Both the position numbers and the translations under genes were made by a program. The notes beneath the pieces are model-generated. The model saw only the letters and a program-made list of their open reading frames with translations, ran no database searches and was not told the DNA's origin. A stretch of DNA of 23,169 nucleotides from a virus, in the IMG/VR virus record IMGVR_UViG_3300027771_000106, positions 1 to 23,169 of that record. One strand, written 5' to 3'. Shown here in pieces: positions 7,263 to 14,745 of this stretch; positions within the stretch are counted from its first letter, which is position 1; each line of letters opens with the position of its first letter.

Positions 7263-9994
7263 TATGCTGCTTCCTTTCCATATCCTACGGCCTGCCAGTT
7301 AATTGATCTGACAATACCTGCGTTAGATGAGTTAAAACATTGAACTGTAAAGCCAGTCCTAGCCTTACTTGTGACCCTAAAATAATCGCCTGAGTTAGCG
7401 TCTTGCATGGTGACTCCAATCACAGGAACCGCTTTAAAATTGCTGCCAAATGATACGGCTGTACTGCTTGCTGACACGCTTAAATCGCTAGCCTTTTCGA
7501 CCCGATCAGGCATATCCACAGTGACCGACAGCGCAGTGATTGATATGTTATAGGATGAATCTGTATTAGTGACCATGACTCGAAACTCATAGGCTCTTGC
7601 ATGGTAATCACCCACTAAGAAAGGAGACCAATCAGACCATGTGGGGTTTGAAGCTGGGTTATCTGTGGTTGATCTAAGCTCTAAAATTGCTGTGATTGCA
7701 TCTGAGCTTGCCCCATCAAAGTTCTGCCATGAGTCGATGTTCTGAGTTCTGTAATCAATTAAGTCACTTGCGACTGAAACAGAAGATGTTAAATTAGCAG
7801 TAAGGCGGCTTGTATAAGTTGAACCAAGATCAACTGAGTTAGCAAAATAATAAGAGCCTGCGTCCTCAATAACGCCAATATCACCTATTTCACGGGCCAG
7901 CCTGTCTCCATTTTCTGCAATTAAAAAATCATTTGCTTCTGTTAATAAGTATCGAGGCGCACCATCTAGCTTTAATACATTGCTATCGACAATCATATCG
8001 CTTCTAGTGCCAGTGAAATTAGGGTGTTCAGTGGCGGCAACTACGGCATTAAAATCTAAGATGTTGGGAACTGTGGTGGTTGCATACTTGGCATTGGTTG
8101 AGAATCTACCGCCAGAATCCACCGCCTTGATCATGTAGGTTCCTGTCAATAACGGCAGAACGGCAAAGGTTGCGCTACCAGCAATGGCCTCTCCGATCTC
8201 TTGCCCGTCTTGCCATGTCGCGTTAGCCACTAAAGAAGAGTGACGTATGATTAGCGAGCCTCCGTTAGTAACGTCCAAAACATTAACTTTTGACCAAGAT
8301 AAATGACATTGCCCATCCAGTGCGCGAATAGAAAAGTTAGCAACATCAGGAGGAACGGCTGTCAGTCCTGAGATGGTTTTATTATTTAAATAAGAATAAT
8401 CAGACTTTGCACCCATTGAGTTAATTGATCGAACTCTAAAGTCATATACCCCAGCGGGTATATCATCAACTCTAGCCTCTAGTGCGCTTGTGTTAGTGAT
8501 AAAGGTATAGGTTGATGCGTTATCAAATTTGTATTCAGCCTCGTATGAAACAACAAAAGCATCATTAGGTGCTGCCCATGAAAAGAACGCCCTTGATTGA
8601 GTGCCTTTGGAGTTTACTGTGGTGTATAACTCTTCTGTGACTCCAGTGGGTAAAGGTGAAGCCACAGAGAAAGGATTAGGCAAATTGGTATCAGGTATAT
8701 CATCGGCTTCTGTCTTTGTTGACCAAGGATAGATAGAATCTTGATGCTCGATTAACTCAACGGATACAGTTCCATCCATGCGAAGCGATAGAGCGTTAAC
8801 CCTGAACGTCTTGGCTGTCCAAGCTGGGGTTGAGTGGCTAACGTCTACAATGTCGCCTACTGAGCAATTTAGAGACTCACTGGTTGCTGTGAACTTACAC
8901 GCTAGACCATTGCGGCTTCTCTTCAATGCAATCTCGGCAATGTCTTGCGCCATGTAAACATTGGTCACAGTTTCTAGCGTGATGCGCTGTTCTAACTCCA
9001 CTCCATCTGCGGCTAAATATTCGGCCTCTTCTGCGCTACCTGTTGGCGGGTACTCAATTTGATCACTTTGCCAGTTGGCGGTTGGGTTAACAAACGAGGC
9101 AATTACCCTATTAAATCGGTTCTTTTTAGTGCCACCTTGAATGGCTAAACCACCAATAATATGAGACTCGGTAAAGCTGAAAGTGCTTGAACCTTGATCC
9201 TCAACAATAACGCCGTATTTGCCATTCGCATAAGGCATTAAGCCACGAAATCCAGACAGTAAAATCTTTACATTTTCCAATACTGAGCGATCAGTTTCTA
9301 AAACTGTATTACATTCAAAAATCTTTTGTTGTGAACCGCCAGAGTATGGAGTTACCATTGCATCACATTTGTTAGCGGCTGCGGCAAACTGGGTATCATT
9401 TATAAATGAAGTGGGAAGCCCTTTGCCGTATCTAGCGTTGGTTAGGTAATCTCTCAAGCACCATGCAGGGTTAGTGCTATAAGCAGTCGTTGAGCCGTTG
9501 TAAACCTTTCGACCTTGAACCACTGCTTGAATGTTAGGCATGGATGAAAAAGCATCATTATCCCACTTTAATCTGACCGCTAAATAAGCCACGCCTTTAA
9601 GTCTGTGATTGCCTGTCCATCCTATCCCAGCGTTTACAAATGTTGAGTCAGCCGTTTGGGTGTCAGTGCCTACATACTTGGTGATGCTAACTAATCCTGA
9701 GAACTTTGAGTCACTACTGAGCACATCGTCAATGTAGACCGATCCAATAGAATTAACCTCTCCCTCACATAGAGAAAGGATAATGTATAGATACTTATTA
9801 TCGGCTCCGCTTGTAGCAACAAACACCCTAGTGCCAGATACGCGCCTCTCTCCGTAGACGATTGGAATCTGAGCCACGTTGGAATTTTTGTTGATTTTAG
9901 TGCCCCTCTTAGCACGACCCATCGTGTCCTTCATTACACTAGCGGTTAACCAAGAGGCAACCACCGAGGCGATTAAGCTGATCCAGAAACCCAT
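7262..9994 (-). CDS. Tail tip / host-specificity protein, lambda J-like
   Basis: A 910-residue protein, the largest in the window. It opens with a hydrophobic segment (about residues 3-22), then N-K-N-S-N-x-A-Q-I-P-I-V-Y-G-E-R-R-V-S-G, a signature of the N-terminal region of J-like central tail proteins. The first 430 residues should form the tail hub. Two fibronectin-III-like domains follow at about 450-545 and 550-640. The C-terminal part is beta-rich. By family knowledge it closes the tail tube and contacts the host receptor. I place the start at the ATG overlapping the previous stop (TAATG); a GTG 15 bases upstream is also open. A lambda K-like peptidase gene, often next to J, is absent here. 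Confidence 0.85.
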   Translation of the reverse strand: MGFWISLIASVVASWLTASVMKDTMGRAKRGTKINKNSNVAQIPIVYGERRVSGTRVFVATSGADNKYLYIILSLCEGEVNSIGSVYIDDVLSSDSKFSGLVSITKYVGTDTQTADSTFVNAGIGWTGNHRLKGVAYLAVRLKWDNDAFSSMPNIQAVVQGRKVYNGSTTAYSTNPAWCLRDYLTNARYGKGLPTSFINDTQFAAAANKCDAMVTPYSGGSQQKIFECNTVLETDRSVLENVKILLSGFRGLMPYANGKYGVIVEDQGSSTFSFTESHIIGGLAIQGGTKKNRFNRVIASFVNPTANWQSDQIEYPPTGSAEEAEYLAADGVELEQRITLETVTNVYMAQDIAEIALKRSRNGLACKFTATSESLNCSVGDIVDVSHSTPAWTAKTFRVNALSLRMDGTVSVELIEHQDSIYPWSTKTEADDIPDTNLPNPFSVASPLPTGVTEELYTTVNSKGTQSRAFFSWAAPNDAFVVSYEAEYKFDNASTYTFITNTSALEARVDDIPAGVYDFRVRSINSMGAKSDYSYLNNKTISGLTAVPPDVANFSIRALDGQCHLSWSKVNVLDVTNGGSLIIRHSSLVANATWQDGQEIGEAIAGSATFAVLPLLTGTYMIKAVDSGGRFSTNAKYATTTVPNILDFNAVVAATEHPNFTGTRSDMIVDSNVLKLDGAPRYLLTEANDFLIAENGDRLAREIGDIGVIEDAGSYYFANSVDLGSTYTSRLTANLTSSVSVASDLIDYRTQNIDSWQNFDGASSDAITAILELRSTTDNPASNPTWSDWSPFLVGDYHARAYEFRVMVTNTDSSYNISITALSVTVDMPDRVEKASDLSVSASSTAVSFGSNFKAVPVIGVTMQDANSGDYFRVTSKARTGFTVQCFNSSNAGIVRSINWQAVGYGKEAA

Positions 9995-10548
9995 TAGGCG
10001 CGACCCCACTTAATATCTTTCACAGCACTAGAAGCAAACTCAAAACCTTTATCCCCTGCAAAGTATATTTGTTGCGAGTTGTGGTTAGTTCTGCGCCCTG
10101 ACTCTTTCTCAAAGTCTGACCAGTGCGAGGCCGTTGATAAATTGATCTGGCTGGTTTTGTTATCGTCTTTGATTGAAAACCCATCAATGCGCCCGTTATA
10201 TAAAGGAATGGGTGTTCCAATGATTGCGCCCGAACTGTTTAAGATTGCGCGACTAATAATGACTTCTTTGTCGATGTGATTCTCACCCAATAGGATGGAT
10301 ATAAAAGACTGCTCGACCCCTGACAGATTGATGGTGAACGTCCCCACTTGCACATCTGGGGTTTCATTCACATCAGTCATTGAGAGTAAATGTGAGCTTG
10401 AGTTGTAGTTGTTGCCGCTATAAACAATGTCATAGGCAAAATCGGTTAGGTATAAAGTAGTCGAGAAATCAATGCTCACAAGATGGGCCATATTGAACGC
10501 ATCTTTAGCAAGCTCAGTGATCACATCAGAATGAATACCTCTGCTCAT
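9994..10548 (-). CDS. Tail tip / baseplate hub-type protein
   Basis: A 184-residue protein with a beta-rich N-terminal two thirds and a conserved-looking end: R-R-T-N-x-N-S-Q-Q, then F-A-G-D-K-G-F-E-F-A-S-S, then I-K-W-G-R. This ending recurs in proteins placed just before J-like genes and may belong to the DUF2163-like group of tail-tip proteins; I am not certain of the family name. The ATG overlaps the previous stop (ATGA), and the stop overlaps the J-like start (TAATG), so three tail-tip genes are tightly coupled. Role by position: part of the distal tail complex linking the tube to the central tip protein. Confidence 0.7.
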   Translation of the reverse strand: MSRGIHSDVITELAKDAFNMAHLVSIDFSTTLYLTDFAYDIVYSGNNYNSSSHLLSMTDVNETPDVQVGTFTINLSGVEQSFISILLGENHIDKEVIISRAILNSSGAIIGTPIPLYNGRIDGFSIKDDNKTSQINLSTASHWSDFEKESGRRTNHNSQQIYFAGDKGFEFASSAVKDIKWGRA

Positions 10549-11114
10549 GAAAGTGCCTCGACTAAATCAACCTCATAAGTAAAGAACATTCCCGCACCTA
10601 ATTTATAACTCTGCACATCATTGGCTAGGCGTACAGTAAATGGCACATCATCATAGGTGACTGTCTCCGTTCCTACGGCCTCAACTAATGGAGGCGTGAT
10701 TAACATTGCACCATTGCCACTTCTGTCAGCCGTGAGCATATAAACCTTGTCATGGCCTGCGAACTTAATAACGTCACCCGCCTTTAAAACCCCTGTAAGG
10801 CCCGATACTGTAACCGAGGCTAACCCTTTAGCCGTTGCAGAAGTGCTCACTGTGCCGCTTGCTGTGCCGCTTGTGCTGCTTATTGCTGTGGGTACAATCG
10901 TGAAGACTCCATGACTACCTTGTTGGGATACAACAAAGGCAAATACAGGGTTAAATTGAGCGCGTGTCATAGGCGCATAAGACGCAGTGAAGGCCCACTT
11001 TTGACCGCCAATTTTTCTGCTTTGCATACGCCCATTGACTGCACTGCTCATTAGGCTAGGGCTGTCAGATTGTAGATTGATGCCGTTAAAGGCTGGGCTG
11101 GTTGGATAACTCAT
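10545..11114 (-). CDS. Distal tail / minor tail protein
   Basis: A 189-residue protein without a signal peptide or membrane segment. The N-terminal region (P-A-F-N-G-I-N-L-Q-S, then a basic patch, then W-x-F-T-A-S-Y-A-P-M-T-R) and the C-terminal part (F-F-T-Y-E-V-D-L-V-E-A) look like distal tail (Dit-like) or lambda M-like proteins. The middle, about residues 75-115, is a Ser/Thr/Ala/Gly-rich insertion. It follows directly after the tape measure gene with an ATGA overlap, the usual place for the first distal tail protein. It probably forms the ring at the end of the tail tube. Assignment rests mainly on position and general character. Confidence 0.65.
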   Translation of the reverse strand: MSYPTSPAFNGINLQSDSPSLMSSAVNGRMQSRKIGGQKWAFTASYAPMTRAQFNPVFAFVVSQQGSHGVFTIVPTAISSTSGTASGTVSTSATAKGLASVTVSGLTGVLKAGDVIKFAGHDKVYMLTADRSGNGAMLITPPLVEAVGTETVTYDDVPFTVRLANDVQSYKLGAGMFFTYEVDLVEALS

Positions 11115-12823
11115 GCTAGGGCTGGCCTCCCGTTTTCATTGAGAGATTGATTGATTAGGCTCATCAGTGTTCCACGCCTCTTGGTGAGCAATTCATCGAA
11201 GCCCTCCGTATCATTTGCAGAGATATTGATGGTGTAATTGCCACCGCCTAATTGATTATTAGGAACCACATTAGCTGCTTGATTTGGCACAATAAGCTCT
11301 GGCCCGCGCTCTCCTACGATGTACGGGCTACCCGCACTCATTGGGCCGCCCTTCTCACGGAACTGGGTTGCGCGTATGCTTTGAACTTGCATCATGCCGT
11401 TAGCTAAAGCCAAAGCACCAAGGCCGATATTGATGGGAAAAGGCGCAGAAGCCAAGGCTGTAGAAACGGCTTTGTAGGTGTTAATCAGCGCATCTTTAAG
11501 AGCAAATGACTTATTCATATCAAAGGCTGCTTTGTAATGTCCACTTAATGCCCCTAGAGTTTCTCTTCCTTCCTCTTTTAGATCGCCGAAATCTTTTTGT
11601 TGAGCTAATTTCTGCATGGCTGATTGTTTGGATAAATATTGATGAGTTAGCTCATTCATCTTTCTTTGATGCTCAAAAGCCTTTCCCTCTGCCATAGATT
11701 GATAACCATCTTGCAAGTCAATTAATTGGCTATTGGTCATTGCTGTAAGGTCAACCAAGCTCATGTCTTTGCTGGTTATATCAACAGCGTCAATAGGTGC
11801 TCTTGCTCCTTTTGCCTCTTCCGCAAGGAATTGCAATTGCATCCTCATCTCTGCAATATTATTAATTCCGTTATCAAAAGATTCGCCAGTGAAAGGAATC
11901 GCATTAGCTTTAAAATCTGTGTCCCCAAGGAACCTATGAAAATTTTCTAAAGCTGCGCCACTAAAATTAACAAAATCAAATATGCCTTGAGTCATTCCTC
12001 TAAAGGCCGTTAAAACTGTTTCAGAAGCACCTAATACTGAGTCAGCAATGCTTATAGCTAACTTAGCTGGGCCGCCTGCGCCACTTACCTTTAACTCAAT
12101 CCATCCCATCAGGCCCTTAGTGACTGACTCTATCGCAGGAGCTAGTTGCGCTACGGCTCGGTTAAATACATTCGTGACATAATTACTTAATACAGTGATC
12201 GAATCATTGGCCTTTTCGACTCCTTTGACTAATCCTCTTTCAAATCTAAAACCTAGACGCTCTGCCTCTTGCTCCATCTCAATAATGGCTGCGCTGCCAC
12301 CCTTTAGCGTGTTAACAAGTGCAACACCCTCAGAGTCAAATAGGCGCATAGCTAGACGCACTTTCTCGCCCTGCTGAGTCACACCCGCCATTGCATCTGC
12401 AATCGCTTTGAATTGTTGATCAGGAGCCAGCTTATTAAGAGCGTCAGCCGATAGTCCAAGCTCGATCAATGCGGCTTTAGCTTCGCCTGATCCTGCGGCT
12501 GCTTCTGAGATACGCCTAACCATGCGCTGTAGGCCCATGTCTAAGGTATTGGACGCAATGCCTGTCAGTTCTGCCGCGTGTCTTAGACCGCCTAACTCAG
12601 CCGTTCCTATGCCGATCTTGTCAGCCATTTTGCCTAGTGCATCAGTGGATTCAAGAGACTTTTTAATTAGGAATCCAAAGCCAGCCACACCCAAAGCAAT
12701 GAGCGCAGTCTGCATTGAAAAAGCGACTTTCTTTATGGCGTTTAGGCCCATAGTAACGGCCCGAAAAGACCGCTTAGTTTTATCAACAGCTTTAATGACG
12801 ATATTTAGATTTTCACTTGCCAT
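11111..12823 (-). CDS. Tail tape measure protein
   Basis: A 570-residue, mostly helical protein with a hydrophobic segment at about residues 33-53. Near the C-terminus is the motif G-G-P-M-S-A-G-S-P-Y-I-V-G-E-R-G-P-E-L-I-V-P (about residues 492-513, V-G-E-R-G-P-E being the core), common at the end of tape measure proteins. It sets tail length and is threaded through the tube. If about 1.5 angstrom per residue applies, as in other siphophages, the tail would be near 85 nm (inference). GGAG lies seven bases before the ATG. The start lies inside the end of the tail chaperone frameshift extension, an 11-base overlap. It is short for the family but shows no sign of truncation. Confidence 0.9.
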   Translation of the reverse strand: MASENLNIVIKAVDKTKRSFRAVTMGLNAIKKVAFSMQTALIALGVAGFGFLIKKSLESTDALGKMADKIGIGTAELGGLRHAAELTGIASNTLDMGLQRMVRRISEAAAGSGEAKAALIELGLSADALNKLAPDQQFKAIADAMAGVTQQGEKVRLAMRLFDSEGVALVNTLKGGSAAIIEMEQEAERLGFRFERGLVKGVEKANDSITVLSNYVTNVFNRAVAQLAPAIESVTKGLMGWIELKVSGAGGPAKLAISIADSVLGASETVLTAFRGMTQGIFDFVNFSGAALENFHRFLGDTDFKANAIPFTGESFDNGINNIAEMRMQLQFLAEEAKGARAPIDAVDITSKDMSLVDLTAMTNSQLIDLQDGYQSMAEGKAFEHQRKMNELTHQYLSKQSAMQKLAQQKDFGDLKEEGRETLGALSGHYKAAFDMNKSFALKDALINTYKAVSTALASAPFPINIGLGALALANGMMQVQSIRATQFREKGGPMSAGSPYIVGERGPELIVPNQAANVVPNNQLGGGNYTINISANDTEGFDELLTKRRGTLMSLINQSLNENGRPALA

Positions 12824-13291
12824 TCTTCATCTCCAAAAAAGCTGCCCAAAGTAGTATCTCATCGGTATCTAGGTTCATGATTTCCCCCAGCGTCTTGTGA
12901 AGGTGTTCCGCTAGTTGCATGGCGAAACGTAAATCATGATCCTCTTTTAGTTTTTTACTGCATCCTCCACAGTGGGCTGATCATCGTCACTCATTTCTGT
13001 GACTATTCGGCTTACAACTTCTGGATCAACAGTGAGCATCATTTCAGTCATGTTGGAGCGCGTGAATAACTTCACTCCGTTCTTATCCATAGCCTTTAGG
13101 ATCAAAGTCATAATCACCGCTTCTGCTGGTTTATTGTCCCCGTGTAGCCGAAGTACGGCCCCTTGATCTTTGAAGTTCATGCTGGACTTGAAATACACTT
13201 TAGTTCCCCACTCAGGAACATTAACGGATTTAAGATCACCCGACATTCGATCCGAAAAGTGAACTTTTGCTGCTTCTAAAATGGTACTCAT
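12813..13291 (-). CDS. Tail assembly chaperone, -1 frameshift product (G-T type)
   Basis: Translation begins as the 114-residue chaperone, shifts back one base at A AAA AAC (12956-12950), and continues for 45 residues to a TGA at 12815-12813. The full product is about 159 residues. The extension is fully open and bypasses the zero-frame TAA placed directly after the heptamer. It carries a helical sequence with D-E-I-L-L-W-A-A-F-L-E-M, similar in style to the end of other T domains. By analogy with lambda G and GT, both products would coat or recruit the tape measure protein and feed tail tube subunits to it. The extension is far shorter than lambda T. Frameshifting is read from sequence, not measured. 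Confidence 0.8.
12905..12928 (-). promoter_or_regulatory. Possible stem-loop downstream of the slippery site
   Basis: GTTTCGC (12928-12922) can pair with GCGGAAC (12911-12905) in a seven-pair stem with one G-U pair and a ten-base loop. It begins 21 bases after the heptamer. That is further than the usual five to nine bases, so it may be a stimulator, part of a larger fold, or chance. Confidence 0.3.
12947..13291 (-). CDS. Tail assembly chaperone, zero-frame product (G type)
   Basis: A 114-residue protein between the tail tube and tape measure genes, the standard place for the G-type chaperone. Sequence is mixed alpha/beta with an acidic C-terminus (E-M-S-D-D-D-Q-P-T-V-E-D-A-V-K-N). Ribosomes that do not slip stop at the TAA immediately after the slippery heptamer. 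The Shine-Dalgarno GGGGAA at 13302-13297 is five bases before the ATG and lies within a potential RNA hairpin (see the leader entry). It is expected to act in the cytoplasm during tail assembly and not to be part of the virion. Identification rests on position plus the frameshift signal more than on a residue motif. Confidence 0.8.
   Translation of the reverse strand: MSTILEAAKVHFSDRMSGDLKSVNVPEWGTKVYFKSSMNFKDQGAVLRLHGDNKPAEAVIMTLILKAMDKNGVKLFTRSNMTEMMLTVDPEVVSRIVTEMSDDDQPTVEDAVKN
12950..12956 (-). other. Programmed -1 frameshift slippery site, A AAA AAC
   Basis: On the minus strand the bases read GTA AAA AAC TAA in the zero frame, so the heptamer A AAA AAC is in the correct X-XXY-YYZ register and is followed at once by the stop. 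An internal Shine-Dalgarno-like GGAGG at 12968-12964 is seven bases upstream of the heptamer. Such an element stimulates -1 slippage in E. coli dnaX, where it sits about ten bases upstream. Confidence 0.8.
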
Positions 13292-13296
13292 AATAA

Positions 13297-13376
13297 TTCC
13301 CCAATTAGTCCCCCGACTAAATTAACGGCAAGCGCATCGGGGAAAACGCCTTTCAGTCATAAGACCTAGCCGTTAA
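13297..13376 (-). promoter_or_regulatory. Structured leader of the tail chaperone gene, possible ribosome-site sequestration
   Basis: This roughly 90-base spacer is the longest non-coding stretch between genes. It holds three inverted repeats on the minus strand. TTAACGGC (13376-13369) pairs with GCCGTTAA (13329-13322). TTCCCCGAT (13344-13336) pairs over nine positions, one of them G-U, with ATTGGGGAA (13305-13297), which contains the Shine-Dalgarno GGGGAA. TTAGTC-GGGG-GACTAA (13320-13305) is a perfect six-pair hairpin nested inside the second. No T-run follows, so it does not look like a terminator. A role in limiting chaperone translation is inference. Confidence 0.45.
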
Positions 13377-13380
13377 ACTT

Positions 13381-13770
13381 TTATGACACAGTGGATAGAG
13401 TTAACGCGCCAACACCAGTAAAGCTGAAAGACGTTTCAACGATTCCATCAGTGGCGGCACTAATACCAACCTCAGTCACTATTACTGTTCCTGTATAAAA
13501 CTTATCAGCACTTGCCGCTCCCTCAACATAAAATGAAATGGTCAAGGAACTGCCCACAGTGATAGCCGTTTGAGCCGCATCTGCTTCATCCCAATACGCT
13601 TCCGCAGAACCAGAGAAAGAGGTCTGTCCAGCCGTATAGGTTTTAGCCGCATCAGCTAAAGTGGTGGTTTCTATCGTTCCTGACGTTTGACTAATACTGT
13701 ACGAACGAAGCTCTCCTAAAGTGTCGGAGCCGATTTTAATAATGCCTTCTGAACTGTTGTGCGTAGCCAT
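13381..13770 (-). CDS. Major tail (tube) protein
   Basis: A 129-residue beta-rich protein with the usual features of siphophage tube proteins: an early I-K-I-G-S-D-T-L-G-E-L-R-S-Y-S-I, then T-T-T-L-A-D-A-A-K-T-Y-x-A-G, then F-S-G-S-A-E-A-Y-W-D, and a C-terminal strand F-S-F-T-G-V-G. It would form hexameric rings stacked into the tail tube. A perfect AAGGAGG (13784-13778) precedes the ATG by seven bases, the strongest ribosome site I found, in keeping with a highly made structural protein. The start overlaps the stop of the 43-residue gene upstream (TAATG). It lies between tail terminator and chaperone genes, as is standard. Confidence 0.85.
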   Translation of the reverse strand: MATHNSSEGIIKIGSDTLGELRSYSISQTSGTIETTTLADAAKTYTAGQTSFSGSAEAYWDEADAAQTAITVGSSLTISFYVEGAASADKFYTGTVIVTEVGISAATDGIVETSFSFTGVGALTLSTVS

Positions 13771-13901
13771 TAATCGGCCTCCTTTTTAGTTGCTTTCTTA
13801 GGTTTTGCAGTTGGGGCTTTATCGCTCCATCCACGAACTTTCATATTTTCAATCTGTGACGGGTGAACAATCACAGTTGATTTATCTCTATACATTTTCA
13901 T
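13770..13901 (-). CDS. Small basic protein between tail terminator and tail tube genes
   Basis: A 43-residue protein, easily missed because of its length. Both ends overlap neighbours by one base (TAATG), which supports it being translated. Residues 1-25 have a strand-like V-I-V-H-P-S, then I-E-N-M-K-V-R-G-W; the remaining residues are a Lys/Ala/Pro/Thr tail (K-P-K-K-A-T-K-K-E-A). Its last codons contain the AAGGAGG that serves the tail tube gene. I do not recognise a family. It may be a minor structural or assembly protein, or chiefly a device for coupling tube translation to the upstream genes. Confidence 0.65.
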   Translation of the reverse strand: MKMYRDKSTVIVHPSQIENMKVRGWSDKAPTAKPKKATKKEAD

Positions 13902-14323
13902 TAGCTAGAACCTCGCATGTATTGATACCTGACTTGTATGGTCATGGTGATACCACCGATAGGATCAATTGCGCCTTGATCGGTATCTACGGCTGTAACC
14001 TGAGTGTCTTTTGCATAACCGCCTCTAGTGCGATCAACATCAAGCGCATTTTCAATACCTTCGATTAATGCGTTCCGTAATGTGTCAATGCTGGCCCCTT
14101 TTACAAAGCCAACAATCCTATAATTAATAGTCGATTCTCTTGATCCGATTATTGTCACATCTTCCCGCGACTCATCAGCACCTTGAACAAACACCGCAGG
14201 GAACTGGGCATTTGATAAACGCTCATAATCAAAAGGCTCACGCGTAATCTTCTTTAACGCTGGGCTGCTCATATTGCCTAAAATTGTGACAATGTTGGCT
14301 GCGATACTTTCTCTGGTACTCAT
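13901..14323 (-). CDS. Tail terminator protein
   Basis: A 140-residue protein with an N-terminal helix (S-T-R-E-S-I-A-A-N-I-V-T-I-L) and a mixed alpha/beta core with F-P-A-V-F-V-Q-G-A-D-E near residue 42, ending in strands (I-T-M-T-I-Q-V-R-Y-Q-Y). This is the pattern of lambda U/HK97 gp10-type tail terminators, which cap the finished tail and join it to the head. The start overlaps the previous gene by ATGA. Order (connector, closure, terminator, tube) supports the call. The exact naming of the three small proteins between capsid and tube is less certain than their general role. Confidence 0.65.
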   Translation of the reverse strand: MSTRESIAANIVTILGNMSSPALKKITREPFDYERLSNAQFPAVFVQGADESREDVTIIGSRESTINYRIVGFVKGASIDTLRNALIEGIENALDVDRTRGGYAKDTQVTAVDTDQGAIDPIGGITMTIQVRYQYMRGSS

Positions 14324-14745
14324 CGGAAAATCTCTCGCTTAAACCTTGAAACAATTTGATTCTCTTCACTGTCAGTCACACCAAACCACGGACGCTTTTT
14401 CTGATTACTTACTGCTTTTCTTCTCTCAATTTCTTTTGAGAATCCAATGACCGCTTGAGTGGGTGAACTCTTTTTCAAGGTCACATCAGCCAGCATTTTT
14501 CCAGTAAACTGCAAATTAACGGCACTTGTTCCGCGCCCCTTTTTTGCTCGGTACTCTGCGTACTTTGGGTGATAAGCCTTAAACCTTCCATTAAGACCAA
14601 CACCCCCATCAACACGCTTTAACATATCCAAGATATGCCCTGTTGCGGCTCTACCAAGAGCGCGTTCAGTTTCCTTGGGAGATGGTCTGGCCTTTTTAAT
14701 TGCCGCCATAACCGCAGACGTATTAATGGAAGTGCTGATATTCAT
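14320..14745 (-). CDS. Head closure / neck protein (virion morphogenesis type)
   Basis: A 141-residue basic protein. The N-terminal helix region (A-V-M-A-A-I-K-K-A-R-P-S-P-K-E-T-E-R-A) leads to R-F-K-A-Y-H-P-K-Y-A-E-Y-R-A-K-K-G-R, then L-Q-F-T-G-K-M-L-A-D-V, and a C-terminal F-K-R-E-I-F. The combination of Y-A-x-x-R-x-K-K-G and L-x-x-T-G-x-M-L is typical of phage virion morphogenesis and neck proteins that help join head and tail. ATGA overlaps tie it to both neighbours. Its position, second after the capsid gene, agrees. Confidence 0.65.
   Translation of the reverse strand: MNISTSINTSAVMAAIKKARPSPKETERALGRAATGHILDMLKRVDGGVGLNGRFKAYHPKYAEYRAKKGRGTSAVNLQFTGKMLADVTLKKSSPTQAVIGFSKEIERRKAVSNQKKRPWFGVTDSEENQIVSRFKREIFR

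Noticed and set aside
11111-12823. Hydrolase domain within the tape measure protein
   Set aside because: No peptidase or lysozyme motif is visible in the 570 residues.
13292-13380. Rho-independent terminator after the tail tube gene
   Set aside because: Inverted repeats are present but none is followed by a T-run, and the chaperone gene must be read from the same transcript.
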